From CBDHCC01 sp965261015 (lineage in GTDB: Bacteria; Pseudomonadota; Alphaproteobacteria; Sphingomonadales; Sphingomonadaceae): DNA of 64,000 nucleotides. The DNA is taken from the NCBI GenBank assembly GCA_965261015.1, contig CBDHCC010000002.1, forward strand, positions 62,001 to 126,000. Reading direction: 5' to 3'. Positions 8,756-16,106 of the stretch are shown here, piece by piece. Both the position numbers and the translations under genes were made by a program. Numbering within the stretch: the first letter of the stretch is position 1; each line of letters opens with the position of its first letter. The notes under the pieces were generated by a model. That model did not search any database. It saw nothing but the letters and a program-made list of their open reading frames with translations, and had not been told where the DNA came from.

Positions 8756-9318
8756 TTAAGGTTCTCCTGGTATTCTAATGACAGCGACAAGCCTGAGAGA
8801 TCAGCAGGACCTGCCAGTGATGTCTTAGACACCACATAACTCATCTGCATCACGGGTGCTTCGTACCAACTATACACCTCATTGCCTTCTTCATCTTGCC
8901 ACATGTCATCTGGCTTCCGTTGAAAGCCATCAACAATCCTCTCGAAAGGAGGCGCTCCAATGAAATCAAACAAGGACATCTGACATAAGTGGCGAGTGGG
9001 CAGATCAACCCCAAACAGATTCTCATCCCTACTGGCAACTAGGTAGGCGAGACCCTCTTGAAACGAACGAGAATAAATTGATGCATAGCCGATCGAGCTT
9101 CCGGATGAAGATTGCCTGCGCATCTCTGCTAGAAAGCCAGCCCGAATGTCACTCGGGTACTCATCCGCCTGCCATCCCTGCGTGATTGCAGCAGCTTCCA
9201 TTTGTTGCATGGTTTCTGAGGCACCACAGACGCTCCTGAAACCATCAACTACGCTTGGCAGGTCCGTTGGATCAACGACGTGAAGAATCGCGGAAAGCAA
9301 CGCCGCCTTCAGCAGCAT
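8752..9318 (-). CDS. Unknown protein set between mdh and sucD, low GC
   Basis: 188 residues, no family recognised. The first 15 residues are hydrophobic (LLKAALLSAILHVV), which may be a signal peptide or membrane anchor. The stretch with FRSVC and, later, AAAITQGW loosely resembles small exported proteins of sphingomonads with an F-x3-C and a Gly-Trp pair; that is an impression, not a match. The base composition is about 50% GC by eye against two thirds in both neighbours, and rare codons are common. Its ATG shares a base with the mdh stop (TGATG) and its stop overlaps the sucD GTG start (GTGA), so it is fully embedded in the operon. It occupies the place where sucC is expected. Confidence 0.75.
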   Translation of the reverse strand: MLLKAALLSAILHVVDPTDLPSVVDGFRSVCGASETMQQMEAAAITQGWQADEYPSDIRAGFLAEMRRQSSSGSSIGYASIYSRSFQEGLAYLVASRDENLFGVDLPTRHLCQMSLFDFIGAPPFERIVDGFQRKPDDMWQDEEGNEVYSWYEAPVMQMSYVVSKTSLAGPADLSGLSLSLEYQENLK

Positions 9319-10280
9319 CAGCTCAAGCTCTCATCAATCTCCCGGCAGGCCACCAGCAACTCCTGAACCGCATCGACGCTCGTCTGAAGGTTCCCCTTCG
9401 CCTCCTCATCCAACTCGATCTCGACCACCTGCTCGATGCCGCCGGCACCGATCACGGCCGGGACACCGACATAGAGATCGTCCACGCCATACTGGCCGGT
9501 CAGGTGCGCGGCGCAGGGCAGGATGCGCTTCTGGTCGCTCAGGTAGGCCTCCGCCATGCTGATCGCGCTGGCCGCCGGCGCGTAAAATGCGCTGCCGGTC
9601 TTCAGCAGCCCCACGATTTCGCCGCCGCCGCCGCGCGTGCGCTTCACGATGGCGTCGATCCGCTCCTTCGTCGAGCGGCCCTGCTTCACGAGGTCGTTGA
9701 CCGGGATGCCGCTGACCGTGGTGTATTCAACCACCGGCACCATGGTGTCGCCGTGGCCGCCAAGCACGAAGGCGTTCACGTCACGCACCGACACGTCGAA
9801 CTCCTGCGCCAGGAAGGTGGCGAAGCGCGCGGAGTCCAGCACACCGGCCATGCCGACCACCATGTTGTGCGGCAGGCCTGAGAACTCGCGCAGCGCCCAC
9901 ACCATCGCGTCCAGCGGGTTGGTGATGCAGATGACGAAGGCACCCGGCGCGTGGGACTTGATGCCCTCGCCCACCGCCTTCATCACCTTCAGATTGATGC
10001 CCAGCAGGTCGTCGCGGCTCATGCCCGGCTTGCGCGGCACGCCGGCGGTCACGATGATGACGTCCGCTCCGGAGATGTCGGCATAGTCGTTGGTGCCGGA
10101 GATCCTGGCATCGAAGCCCTGCACCGGCCCGCACTGCGACAGGTCGAGCGCCTTGCCCTGCGGCAGCCCCTCGGTGATGTCGAACAGAACGACGTCGCCC
10201 AACTCCTTCTGCGCCGCCAGGTGTGCCAGCGTGCCGCCGATGTTGCCGGCGCCGATCAGCGCGATCTTTTTACGAGCCAT
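9318..10280 (-). CDS. mdh: Malate dehydrogenase
   Basis: 320 residues, the lactate dehydrogenase-like type of malate dehydrogenase common in alphaproteobacteria; it interconverts malate and oxaloacetate with NAD. The nucleotide-binding motif GAGNIGG is at residues 8-14, followed by TAGVPRKPGMSRDDLL with substrate-binding Arg residues, then the catalytic His in VLGGHGDTMVP. The ATG at 10280 is preceded by GGGAGGAC, a strong ribosome site; the upstream extension of the frame has no such support. It is the first gene of the block through odhB. Confidence 0.97.
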   Translation of the reverse strand: MARKKIALIGAGNIGGTLAHLAAQKELGDVVLFDITEGLPQGKALDLSQCGPVQGFDARISGTNDYADISGADVIIVTAGVPRKPGMSRDDLLGINLKVMKAVGEGIKSHAPGAFVICITNPLDAMVWALREFSGLPHNMVVGMAGVLDSARFATFLAQEFDVSVRDVNAFVLGGHGDTMVPVVEYTTVSGIPVNDLVKQGRSTKERIDAIVKRTRGGGGEIVGLLKTGSAFYAPAASAISMAEAYLSDQKRILPCAAHLTGQYGVDDLYVGVPAVIGAGGIEQVVEIELDEEAKGNLQTSVDAVQELLVACREIDESLS

Positions 10281-10369
10281 GTGTCCTCCCTCAGCCGCAG
10301 CCACGGCGTCTTCGTCCCAAGGGCGTTAGGCGGCTTTGCGTTCCCCCTCAACCGGAGGTTCGCCAGTTT

Positions 10370-10383
10370 TCTGTCGCGACAGA
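10370..10383. promoter_or_regulatory. 14-bp perfect palindrome upstream of mdh
   Basis: TCTGTCGCGACAGA is a perfect 14-bp dyad, 90 bp upstream of the mdh start and 17 bp past the stop of the M20 peptidase gene. On the mdh-coding strand it is followed by a short AAA run rather than T residues, so it does not look like a terminator. An operator for the mdh-suc operon is possible; the binding protein is unknown. Confidence 0.35.
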
Positions 10384-10399
10384 CGTCCGGCCGAGCGCG

Positions 10400-11794
10400 C
10401 TAGCTCGCCAGGCGCCGCAGCATCGCCATCCATATGTCGACATTGTCATAGAGCGCCTTAATGGGCAGTCGCTCGTTCAGGCCGTGAGCGCGCTCGTCGT
10501 CGGGCGACACCCCCCAGGCACCGTCGACGCCGTAGACGGGGATGCCCGCCGCGCGGAAATACAGGCCGTCCGTCGCGCCCGTGGACATCTGCGGGATGAT
10601 CGGCGCCTCCGGGAATTTGGCGTGGACCGCATCGGTATAGGCAGACACCACGTCGTCGCGCAGCGGGGAGGCCGGCGACGGCGTGGCCGGCGCTTTGGCG
10701 ACGATCTCCACGCCCGGCCCCGCCAAGCGGCGGAGCTGTGCCAACACCCCGGCCGGGTCCTCGCCCGGCAGGATGCGACAGTTCACCGTGGCCTCCGCCA
10801 ATTGCGGTAGGGCGTTGTCGGCGTGCCCGCCTTCTAGGCGGGTCGCCACGCAGCGGGTGCGGGTGGTGCCGACCTCCAGCTCGCTCGCTTCGATAGAGTC
10901 CGCCGCGGCACCGTCCGACTCATCCGTCAGCCAGGCGCGCATCGCGTCGCCCAACGGTCCGGACTCCTGCTTCGCTCGTGCCAGAAAATAGGCGCGGGTG
11001 GTCTCGTTCAGCGCAGGCTGAAAGCGGTAACTCTCGAGCGCCTTAAGAGCGGAGGCCAACTCGTAGATCGCATTGTCGGCGCGCGGGCGAGAACTGTGGC
11101 CGCCGCGATTGCGCACAGTGAAGGTAAAGGTCTGGAACACCTTCTCCGCCGTCTGGATGCCGAAGCCAAGCGCCCGACCCTCGCGATCGAAAGCCCCACC
11201 GCCCGCATCGGCGTTGAGCGCATATTCGGCGTCCGTCCACTTCAGCCACTCGCCGGCACCCAAAGCGGCACCCGCACCGCCGACCTCCTCATCGCCGGTG
11301 AACAGGATCACGATGTCGCGCAACGGCTCGAACCCGGCCGCCTTCAGCTGCAGGAGCGCGGAGGTGACGGCCACCGCGCCCTGTTTGTCGTCGCTCGTGC
11401 CCCGCCCGTAGAAATAGCCGTCCTCCTCCACCAGGGTGAAGGGGTCGCGCTCCCAATCCGAGCGCTTGGCCTCCACGACATCGAGATGAGCGAGGATCAG
11501 GATAGGCTTGGTGCCGGACGGCTTGCTCGCCGGCCAGCGGGCGATCAGCGCGGCGGTTTTGTCGCCGTCCTCGCCGGCATACGGGATCACGCGCACGTCG
11601 TCGGCTGCCCAGCCGGCTTCGCGGAACTGGTCGCCCAAATAACTTGCCAGCACCGGCACTTGGCCGCGCCCCTGTACCGTCGGTGTTTCCACCGCGGTGC
11701 GAAAGATTTCCCGTGTGCGGGCGTGCCAGTCAGTTTCGGCACCCGCCGGCGCGGCGAGGGCAAAGGCGAGGATGACGGTGGCGAGTAGGCGCAT
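10400..11794 (-). CDS. Exported M20 family metallopeptidase
   Basis: 464 residues with a clear signal peptide at 1-21 (MRLLATVILAFALAAPAGAE). Metal-ligand motifs of the M20/M25/M40 dipeptidase family follow: AHLDVV (His, Asp), YGRGTSDDKQG (Asp), TGDEEVGG (catalytic Glu and metal Glu), then the dimerisation domain and a late metal His region. Likely a periplasmic zinc di- or oligopeptidase or related amidohydrolase; the substrate is not predictable. I chose the ATG at 11794 because it starts the signal peptide. It sits 54 bp after zapE on the same strand. Confidence 0.9.
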   Translation of the reverse strand: MRLLATVILAFALAAPAGAETDWHARTREIFRTAVETPTVQGRGQVPVLASYLGDQFREAGWAADDVRVIPYAGEDGDKTAALIARWPASKPSGTKPILILAHLDVVEAKRSDWERDPFTLVEEDGYFYGRGTSDDKQGAVAVTSALLQLKAAGFEPLRDIVILFTGDEEVGGAGAALGAGEWLKWTDAEYALNADAGGGAFDREGRALGFGIQTAEKVFQTFTFTVRNRGGHSSRPRADNAIYELASALKALESYRFQPALNETTRAYFLARAKQESGPLGDAMRAWLTDESDGAAADSIEASELEVGTTRTRCVATRLEGGHADNALPQLAEATVNCRILPGEDPAGVLAQLRRLAGPGVEIVAKAPATPSPASPLRDDVVSAYTDAVHAKFPEAPIIPQMSTGATDGLYFRAAGIPVYGVDGAWGVSPDDERAHGLNERLPIKALYDNVDIWMAMLRRLAS

Positions 11795-11848
11795 GGTCGG
11801 CAGGCTCCCCTTGATCAGGTCGAAGGCTGCGCGCGCCGGCACCGCCGG

Positions 11849-12994
11849 TCAAGCCGTCCCGCCGCTCCCGTGACCCAGCGCCAGATACTCGTCGGAACGC
11901 ATCTCCAAGAGGCGCGACACTGTGCGATCGAACTCGAAGCGGCCGTCACCCATCTCGTAGAGCTCCGCCACCGGCGCGTCGGCTGCGACCAGCAGCTTGA
12001 CACGGTGTTCGTAAAGCGCGTCGATCAGCGTGACGAAGCGCGCGGCTTCGTTGCGGTTCTCCGGCCCCAGCTTGGGAACGCCGACCAGAATGACGGTGTG
12101 ATATTTGCGTGCGATCGCCAGGTAGTCGGGGGCGCCGCGCGCGTCGCGGCATAGGCGGGAGAAGGAGAACACCGCCACACCTTTCAGCGCCTTGGGCACA
12201 TGCAGCGTGCGACCGGCGGACACTCGCAGTTCCTCCGATGGCACGGCGTCGTCGGGCGCGTGGTCGGTCAGGCGGATGAAGGCGTTGGTGAGCGCCGCCG
12301 TCGCCTCCGGCCCGTTGGGCACATGCCACATCTCAGTCGAGCCCAGCCGTTCGCGCCGATAGTCGGTTGGGCCGTTCAGCGGCAGGATGCGGCAATGGTC
12401 CTTGAGCTGGGCGATAAAGGGCAGGAACAGCGGTCGGTTTAGACCTTGCAGATACAGGTCGTCGGGCGACCGGTTGGAGGTCGCGATCACCGTTACCCCC
12501 TCCTCCCACAACCGCTCGAACAGGCGGCTGAGGATCATGGCGTCTGGCGCATTGTTCACCACCATCTCGTCGAAGGCGAGCACGGTGAGGTCGGCGGCGA
12601 TGGCGGTGGCGACGGTCTTCACCGGCCGCTCCGTCTGCCCCTCGCGCACCACGCGCAGCCGTTCATGCACCTCCAGCATGAACTCGTGGAAATGGACGCG
12701 GCGGTGGGGAACGCCACCCAGCGTGCCCGCGAACAGGTCCATCAGCATGGACTTCCCCCGCCCCACCGCTCCCCAGAGGTAGACGCCGCGCACCGGCTCC
12801 GGCTCGCGTCCGAACAGTTTGCCGAGCAGCCCGGGCTTGGCTCGGCTGGAGAGCGCATCCTGCAACGCCTGCAACGCATCGGCCGCCGCCGCCTGCTCCG
12901 CGTCCGGCCGCAGCTCGCCCGCCCTAACCAGAGCGTTGTAACGCCCGCGGATGCCGCTTGCGGGGACCAAGCCCTCACGGGCCAACTCGTTCAC
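11849..12994 (-). CDS. zapE: Cell division ATPase ZapE (AFG1 family)
   Basis: 381 residues. AFG1-like AAA-type ATPase; in E. coli ZapE acts on the Z-ring during constriction. Visible are the Walker A motif GAVGRGKSMLMD, the Walker B motif LAFDEMVV, the sensor-1-like ATSNRSPDDLY, and the conserved SRLCRDARGAPDYLAIARKY region near the C-terminus. The start appears to be GTG at 12994 (VNELAREG); no strong ribosome site precedes it. A position between sdhB and mdh is, to my knowledge, common in alphaproteobacteria. Confidence 0.95.
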   Translation of the reverse strand: MNELAREGLVPASGIRGRYNALVRAGELRPDAEQAAAADALQALQDALSSRAKPGLLGKLFGREPEPVRGVYLWGAVGRGKSMLMDLFAGTLGGVPHRRVHFHEFMLEVHERLRVVREGQTERPVKTVATAIAADLTVLAFDEMVVNNAPDAMILSRLFERLWEEGVTVIATSNRSPDDLYLQGLNRPLFLPFIAQLKDHCRILPLNGPTDYRRERLGSTEMWHVPNGPEATAALTNAFIRLTDHAPDDAVPSEELRVSAGRTLHVPKALKGVAVFSFSRLCRDARGAPDYLAIARKYHTVILVGVPKLGPENRNEAARFVTLIDALYEHRVKLLVAADAPVAELYEMGDGRFEFDRTVSRLLEMRSDEYLALGHGSGGTA

Positions 12995-13015
12995 GAGGAT
13001 TGTTCTTTCATCCCG

Positions 13016-13708
13016 TTACGGACGCACGAAGTCGCTGAAGCCCAACGTCTGAGCGAGCGTCGGATTAGCAGTGACGCCGCCAGTCCTATCGAGGCCATGA
13101 CCTCTCTCTATACCGATCCGTTTCAGCTGCTCCTCAACTCCAATCGTCACCGGCTTGTCGGTCAGTTCGACGGTGATCCCCCGCAGGCGAACACCTGTGC
13201 CAAAGGCAGCGGCGAGGTTGCCCGGTTCCACCAAGGCGACGCTGGCCGGATCGTCCTCATCGGCGAACGTCACCAGCATCGGGTAGTCCTCCGGCGCGAC
13301 CAGGGCCGGACCGGGCCAAGCACCGCGCGCCAGCTCCTTCGCCACGCCGACCACGTCATAGCCCGTGCCGCGAAAGTCCGGATGGAGGCTCGCCATCGAC
13401 AGGCCCATCATGTCGTCGAAATGCGCGTGGGTCTTGAGCAGCGCGAACAGGGTGCGGCCGCCCGGCAGATCGACCGCCACCGCCTCGCCGCGCACGGCCC
13501 AGTCCCGCTTGGCCTCCTCCGGCAGGATGCCGCCGGTGCGGCCCGCCGTCACCTCGTACACCGACGAGCCGGTCCGCAGCTCCTGCGGCGTGTCGACCGC
13601 CACCGTCATGCGGAAGCGGTAGCGATGGCCACCCAACAATCCGCACGCCCCCGCCGCCAGCGCGCCCCCGGTCGCCACCATCAGCCCCAGGACTCCCCGT
13701 CGTGCCAT
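13016..13708 (-). CDS. Unknown exported protein
   Basis: 230 residues. The N-terminus has RR followed by a hydrophobic stretch ending AAGACGLL; this could be a signal peptide or a weak lipobox, but the residue at -3 is Ala rather than Leu. The body starts with RYRFRMTVAVDTPQELRTGSSVYEV, a pattern I associate with an uncharacterised sphingomonad family that has a beta-rich opening. No catalytic motif is visible. It begins 2 bp after the thioesterase stop and ends 21 bp before zapE, so it is likely co-transcribed. Confidence 0.75.
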   Translation of the reverse strand: MARRGVLGLMVATGGALAAGACGLLGGHRYRFRMTVAVDTPQELRTGSSVYEVTAGRTGGILPEEAKRDWAVRGEAVAVDLPGGRTLFALLKTHAHFDDMMGLSMASLHPDFRGTGYDVVGVAKELARGAWPGPALVAPEDYPMLVTFADEDDPASVALVEPGNLAAAFGTGVRLRGITVELTDKPVTIGVEEQLKRIGIERGHGLDRTGGVTANPTLAQTLGFSDFVRP

Positions 13709-13710
13709 CC

Positions 13711-14187
13711 TCACGCCGGCGGCCGTACCTTGCGCATTGAGCCGGTGAAGTCGGCAATCACCTCGTCGCCCTGCTCCACCAGCCCGCGCAGGAAGACGGT
13801 GCGGCCGGTGGCGCGGGTGACCTCCACCACGCAATCGAGCGGTTGTCCAAGCCGCCCCGCACCGACGAAGTGCGTGGTGAGGTCGGCGGTGACCGCCCGG
13901 TCCTGCGCCAATGGTCCCAGCAGCCGGGCGGCGATGAACAGCGCGTTGTCGATGAGCGTCAGCGTCGCTCCGCCATGAATCACGTCGGCCAGGTTCGCCT
14001 GCGCCAGGGTGGGCTCGATCCGCACGCGCACGCGCTCGCCCTCGACCCGCGCGCGCATCGGGCCGATCACGCCGTTGAAGCGACCGTCCTCGCGGAGCGT
14101 CCAGGAGCGCCAGCCGTCGACCTCGGCGTTCTCGTCGAGCCAGCCGGGCCTCCAGCCAGCCCGTTCGCCCCCGCCCCTGTCGCTCAA
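13711..14187 (-). CDS. PaaI family hotdog-fold thioesterase
   Basis: 158 residues from an inferred TTG start at 14187 that overlaps the sdhB stop as TTGA. The PaaI-type hotdog motif HGGATLTLIDNALF is present, where HGG and the following Asp are typical catalytic and CoA-site residues. Proteins of this family hydrolyse acyl-CoA esters; the acyl group is unknown. The first 25 residues (SDRGGGERAGW...) are low in conservation, so a start inside the frame cannot be excluded. Coupling to sdhB suggests one transcript with succinate dehydrogenase. Confidence 0.85.
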   Translation of the reverse strand: MSDRGGGERAGWRPGWLDENAEVDGWRSWTLREDGRFNGVIGPMRARVEGERVRVRIEPTLAQANLADVIHGGATLTLIDNALFIAARLLGPLAQDRAVTADLTTHFVGAGRLGQPLDCVVEVTRATGRTVFLRGLVEQGDEVIADFTGSMRKVRPPA

Positions 14188-14966
14188 ACCTGGCGCTCGA
14201 CCATCATCTTCTTGGTCTCGGCGATGGCGCGCGCAGGGTTCAGGCCCTTGGGGCAGACATTGGCGCAGTTCATGATCGTGTGGCAGCGATAGAGGCGGTA
14301 GGGATCCTCCAGCTGGTCCAGCCGCTCGCCCGTCATCTCGTCGCGCGTGTCGGCCAGCCAGCGATATGCCTGCAATAGGATCGCTGGACCCAGAAAGCGG
14401 TCCGCGTTCCACCAATAAGAGGGACAGCTGGTCGAGCAGCAGGCGCACAGGATGCACTCGTACAGCCCGTCCAGCTCGGCGCGGTCCTCCGGCGACTGCA
14501 ACCGTTCGCGTCCCGAAGGCTCCGGCGTGACCGTCTGCAACCACGGCTTGATCGACGCATATTGCGCATAGAAGTGGGTGAAGTCGGGCACCAGGTCCTT
14601 GATCACGTCCATGTGCGGCAGCGGCGTTATGCGCACCTCGCCCTTCACATCGTCGATCGCGGTGGTGCAGGCCAGCCCGTTCTTGCCGTCGATGTTCATC
14701 GAACACGACCCGCAGATCCCCTCTCGGCAGGACCGGCGAAAGGTCAGCGAGCTGTCCTGCTCCGCCTTGATCTTGACGAGCGCGTCCAGGACCATCGGTC
14801 CACACTGGTCCAGGTCGACGGTGAAGCGGTCGTATCGCGGATTGGCACCCATGTCGGGGTCGTAGCGGTAAACCTTGAACTCTTTGGTCCGTGTCGCGCC
14901 AGCGGGTTTCGCGTGCGTCTCCCCCTTGGTGATGCGGCTGTTCTTGGGGAGCCGGAATTCGGCCAT
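14184..14966 (-). CDS. sdhB: Succinate dehydrogenase iron-sulfur subunit
   Basis: 260 residues. This subunit carries electrons from the flavin to quinone. The [2Fe-2S] site is SCREGICGSC plus a downstream Cys (ACTT); the [4Fe-4S] site is CILCACCSTSCP; the [3Fe-4S] site is CHTIMNCANVCPKG. All three clusters are complete. It is separated from sdhA by about 1.1 kb that holds a DUF1902/HicA pair and a ClpP-like gene, instead of following sdhA directly. Confidence 0.97.
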   Translation of the reverse strand: MAEFRLPKNSRITKGETHAKPAGATRTKEFKVYRYDPDMGANPRYDRFTVDLDQCGPMVLDALVKIKAEQDSSLTFRRSCREGICGSCSMNIDGKNGLACTTAIDDVKGEVRITPLPHMDVIKDLVPDFTHFYAQYASIKPWLQTVTPEPSGRERLQSPEDRAELDGLYECILCACCSTSCPSYWWNADRFLGPAILLQAYRWLADTRDEMTGERLDQLEDPYRLYRCHTIMNCANVCPKGLNPARAIAETKKMMVERQV

Positions 14967-15031
14967 GGAGCTGTCCTAGCGCAAGTGTCTCGTTCCGAGC
15001 CTACCTAGGGAGCGCACCCCCACCGGGCAAG

Positions 15032-15595
15032 TTAGATGACGTCGAGCACCAGCCCCTTCGCCTTGGCGTCCTCGGCATCGATGTACCAGTTTGAGGGCGC
15101 CTTCTCGGTCAGCTCGTCGAAGCTCACCTCCGACTGTTCGATCAAGGCGCGGAAGCCCTCATCCTCGATCATGACGGAATGGCGGATCTCGTTCAGGACC
15201 GCCTCCAGCTGGGACACGCAGCTCTTCAGCGGGCCGGAGAGGTTCACCGTCTTGGTGATCTGACGCTCGTGCACCAGAAGGCGTGTGCCCTTTGTCAGGA
15301 ACCGGTTCTGGCGCTCGAAGGCGGACATGAAGGTGACCCCGGCGGAATAGACCACCGCCTTGCCCAGGAAGATCAGCTCGCGGCCCTCATAGGCTTTGAG
15401 CAGCCGCACGTCGTCGCCCATCGCGCGCGCCACCTCCGGGTCGCCGCCCAGCGTGGAGAGCGACACCACGATCGGCCCGTCTGCGGGCGCGTTGGTGAGA
15501 CCGTCCTGCCAGGCGGTGTAGAGCTGCTGGTCGACGGGGCCGGACAGCCGAATATGCGGCTTGGCGAGGAGGGGATACTGGTTGGGGTCTGTCAT
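15032..15595 (-). CDS. ClpP-like serine peptidase / crotonase-fold protein
   Basis: 187 residues from the ATG at 15595 (MTDPNQYPLL). The fold and motifs are ClpP-like: LSTLGGDPEVARAM (the oxyanion GG region), VVYSAGVTFMSAF with a Ser at the nucleophile position, and LLVHERQ with a His at the place of the catalytic His. The C-terminus NWYIDAEDAKAKGLVLDVI matches the ClpP/SDH-type ending 'ytaeea...GLid'. It lacks the hydrophobic N-terminal loop of true ClpP, so it is an orphan ClpP-class protease rather than the housekeeping subunit. It lies between hicA and sdhB. Confidence 0.75.
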   Translation of the reverse strand: MTDPNQYPLLAKPHIRLSGPVDQQLYTAWQDGLTNAPADGPIVVSLSTLGGDPEVARAMGDDVRLLKAYEGRELIFLGKAVVYSAGVTFMSAFERQNRFLTKGTRLLVHERQITKTVNLSGPLKSCVSQLEAVLNEIRHSVMIEDEGFRALIEQSEVSFDELTEKAPSNWYIDAEDAKAKGLVLDVI

Positions 15596-15643
15596 GGGAA
15601 TGACCGTGGCACACCGGGGCAGGCAATCCAACCGATCCCCCGT

Positions 15644-15841
15644 TTAGACCCGCTCCTTCAGCCCGGCCTGCTTCAACACCGTGTTCGCCATCCGCCTCGA
15701 CATGATCCGTCCATCAACAACGAACGGGCGGACTGAATGCGGACTGCGCCAAATCTCGTGGTCACCCTTGCCTTGTCGCACCAACTCACATCCGTGCTGG
15801 CGCAGGATCGCCTTCAGCCGTGCCGTATAACCCTGGACCAC
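15644..15841 (-). CDS. hicA: HicA-type toxin (mRNA interferase family)
   Basis: 65 residues. HicA fold: a short dsRNA-binding-like domain with the motif GKGDHEIWRSP, whose His is the catalytic residue of the family, and a C-terminal VLKQAGL helix (usually 'ilkqAGl'). HicA toxins cleave mRNA when free of their antitoxin. The start is GTG at 15841, 5 bases after the stop of the DUF1902 gene and without a ribosome site of its own, so translation probably relies on the antitoxin reading. Gene order antitoxin-toxin is normal for DUF1902/HicA pairs. Confidence 0.85.
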   Translation of the reverse strand: MVQGYTARLKAILRQHGCELVRQGKGDHEIWRSPHSVRPFVVDGRIMSRRMANTVLKQAGLKERV

Positions 15842-15846
15842 GAAAA

Positions 15847-16095
15847 TCAGGCAGCCACTGGCAGGCTGACCTCGTGGAAGGCGTTGACCTGGACGGAGTG
15901 CGGTCCATCGAGCACCGCCACGTCGACGAAGCTGTCGGCGTGGATTTCGAGGAGGTCGGGCAGCATTGCGGCCGCCTTGGCCGCCAGCTCCTCGACTGTG
16001 GCGGCGTCGGCGACCAGCCCGGGGATGTCGCTATCCAGGGTGAACCAGACAGACGCCTCTCCGTCCCAAGCGGCTCTTACCGTCCACAGCGCCAT
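15847..16095 (-). CDS. hicB: DUF1902 / HicB-like antitoxin
   Basis: 82 residues. The opening WTVRAAWDGEASVWFTLDSDIPGLVADA is the HicB/DUF1902 pattern in which 'v.a.sdipGL.tea.tleel' recurs; helices follow with EELAAKAAAMLPDLLE. It should bind and neutralise the adjacent HicA. A strong ribosome site, GGGAGG, lies 5 bases before the ATG and directly after the sdhA stop (gap 11 bp), so it is read from the sdhCDA transcript. No C-terminal DNA-binding domain is visible, so autoregulation is not obvious. Confidence 0.85.
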   Translation of the reverse strand: MALWTVRAAWDGEASVWFTLDSDIPGLVADAATVEELAAKAAAMLPDLLEIHADSFVDVAVLDGPHSVQVNAFHEVSLPVAA

Positions 16096-16106
16096 GCCGA
16101 CCTCCC

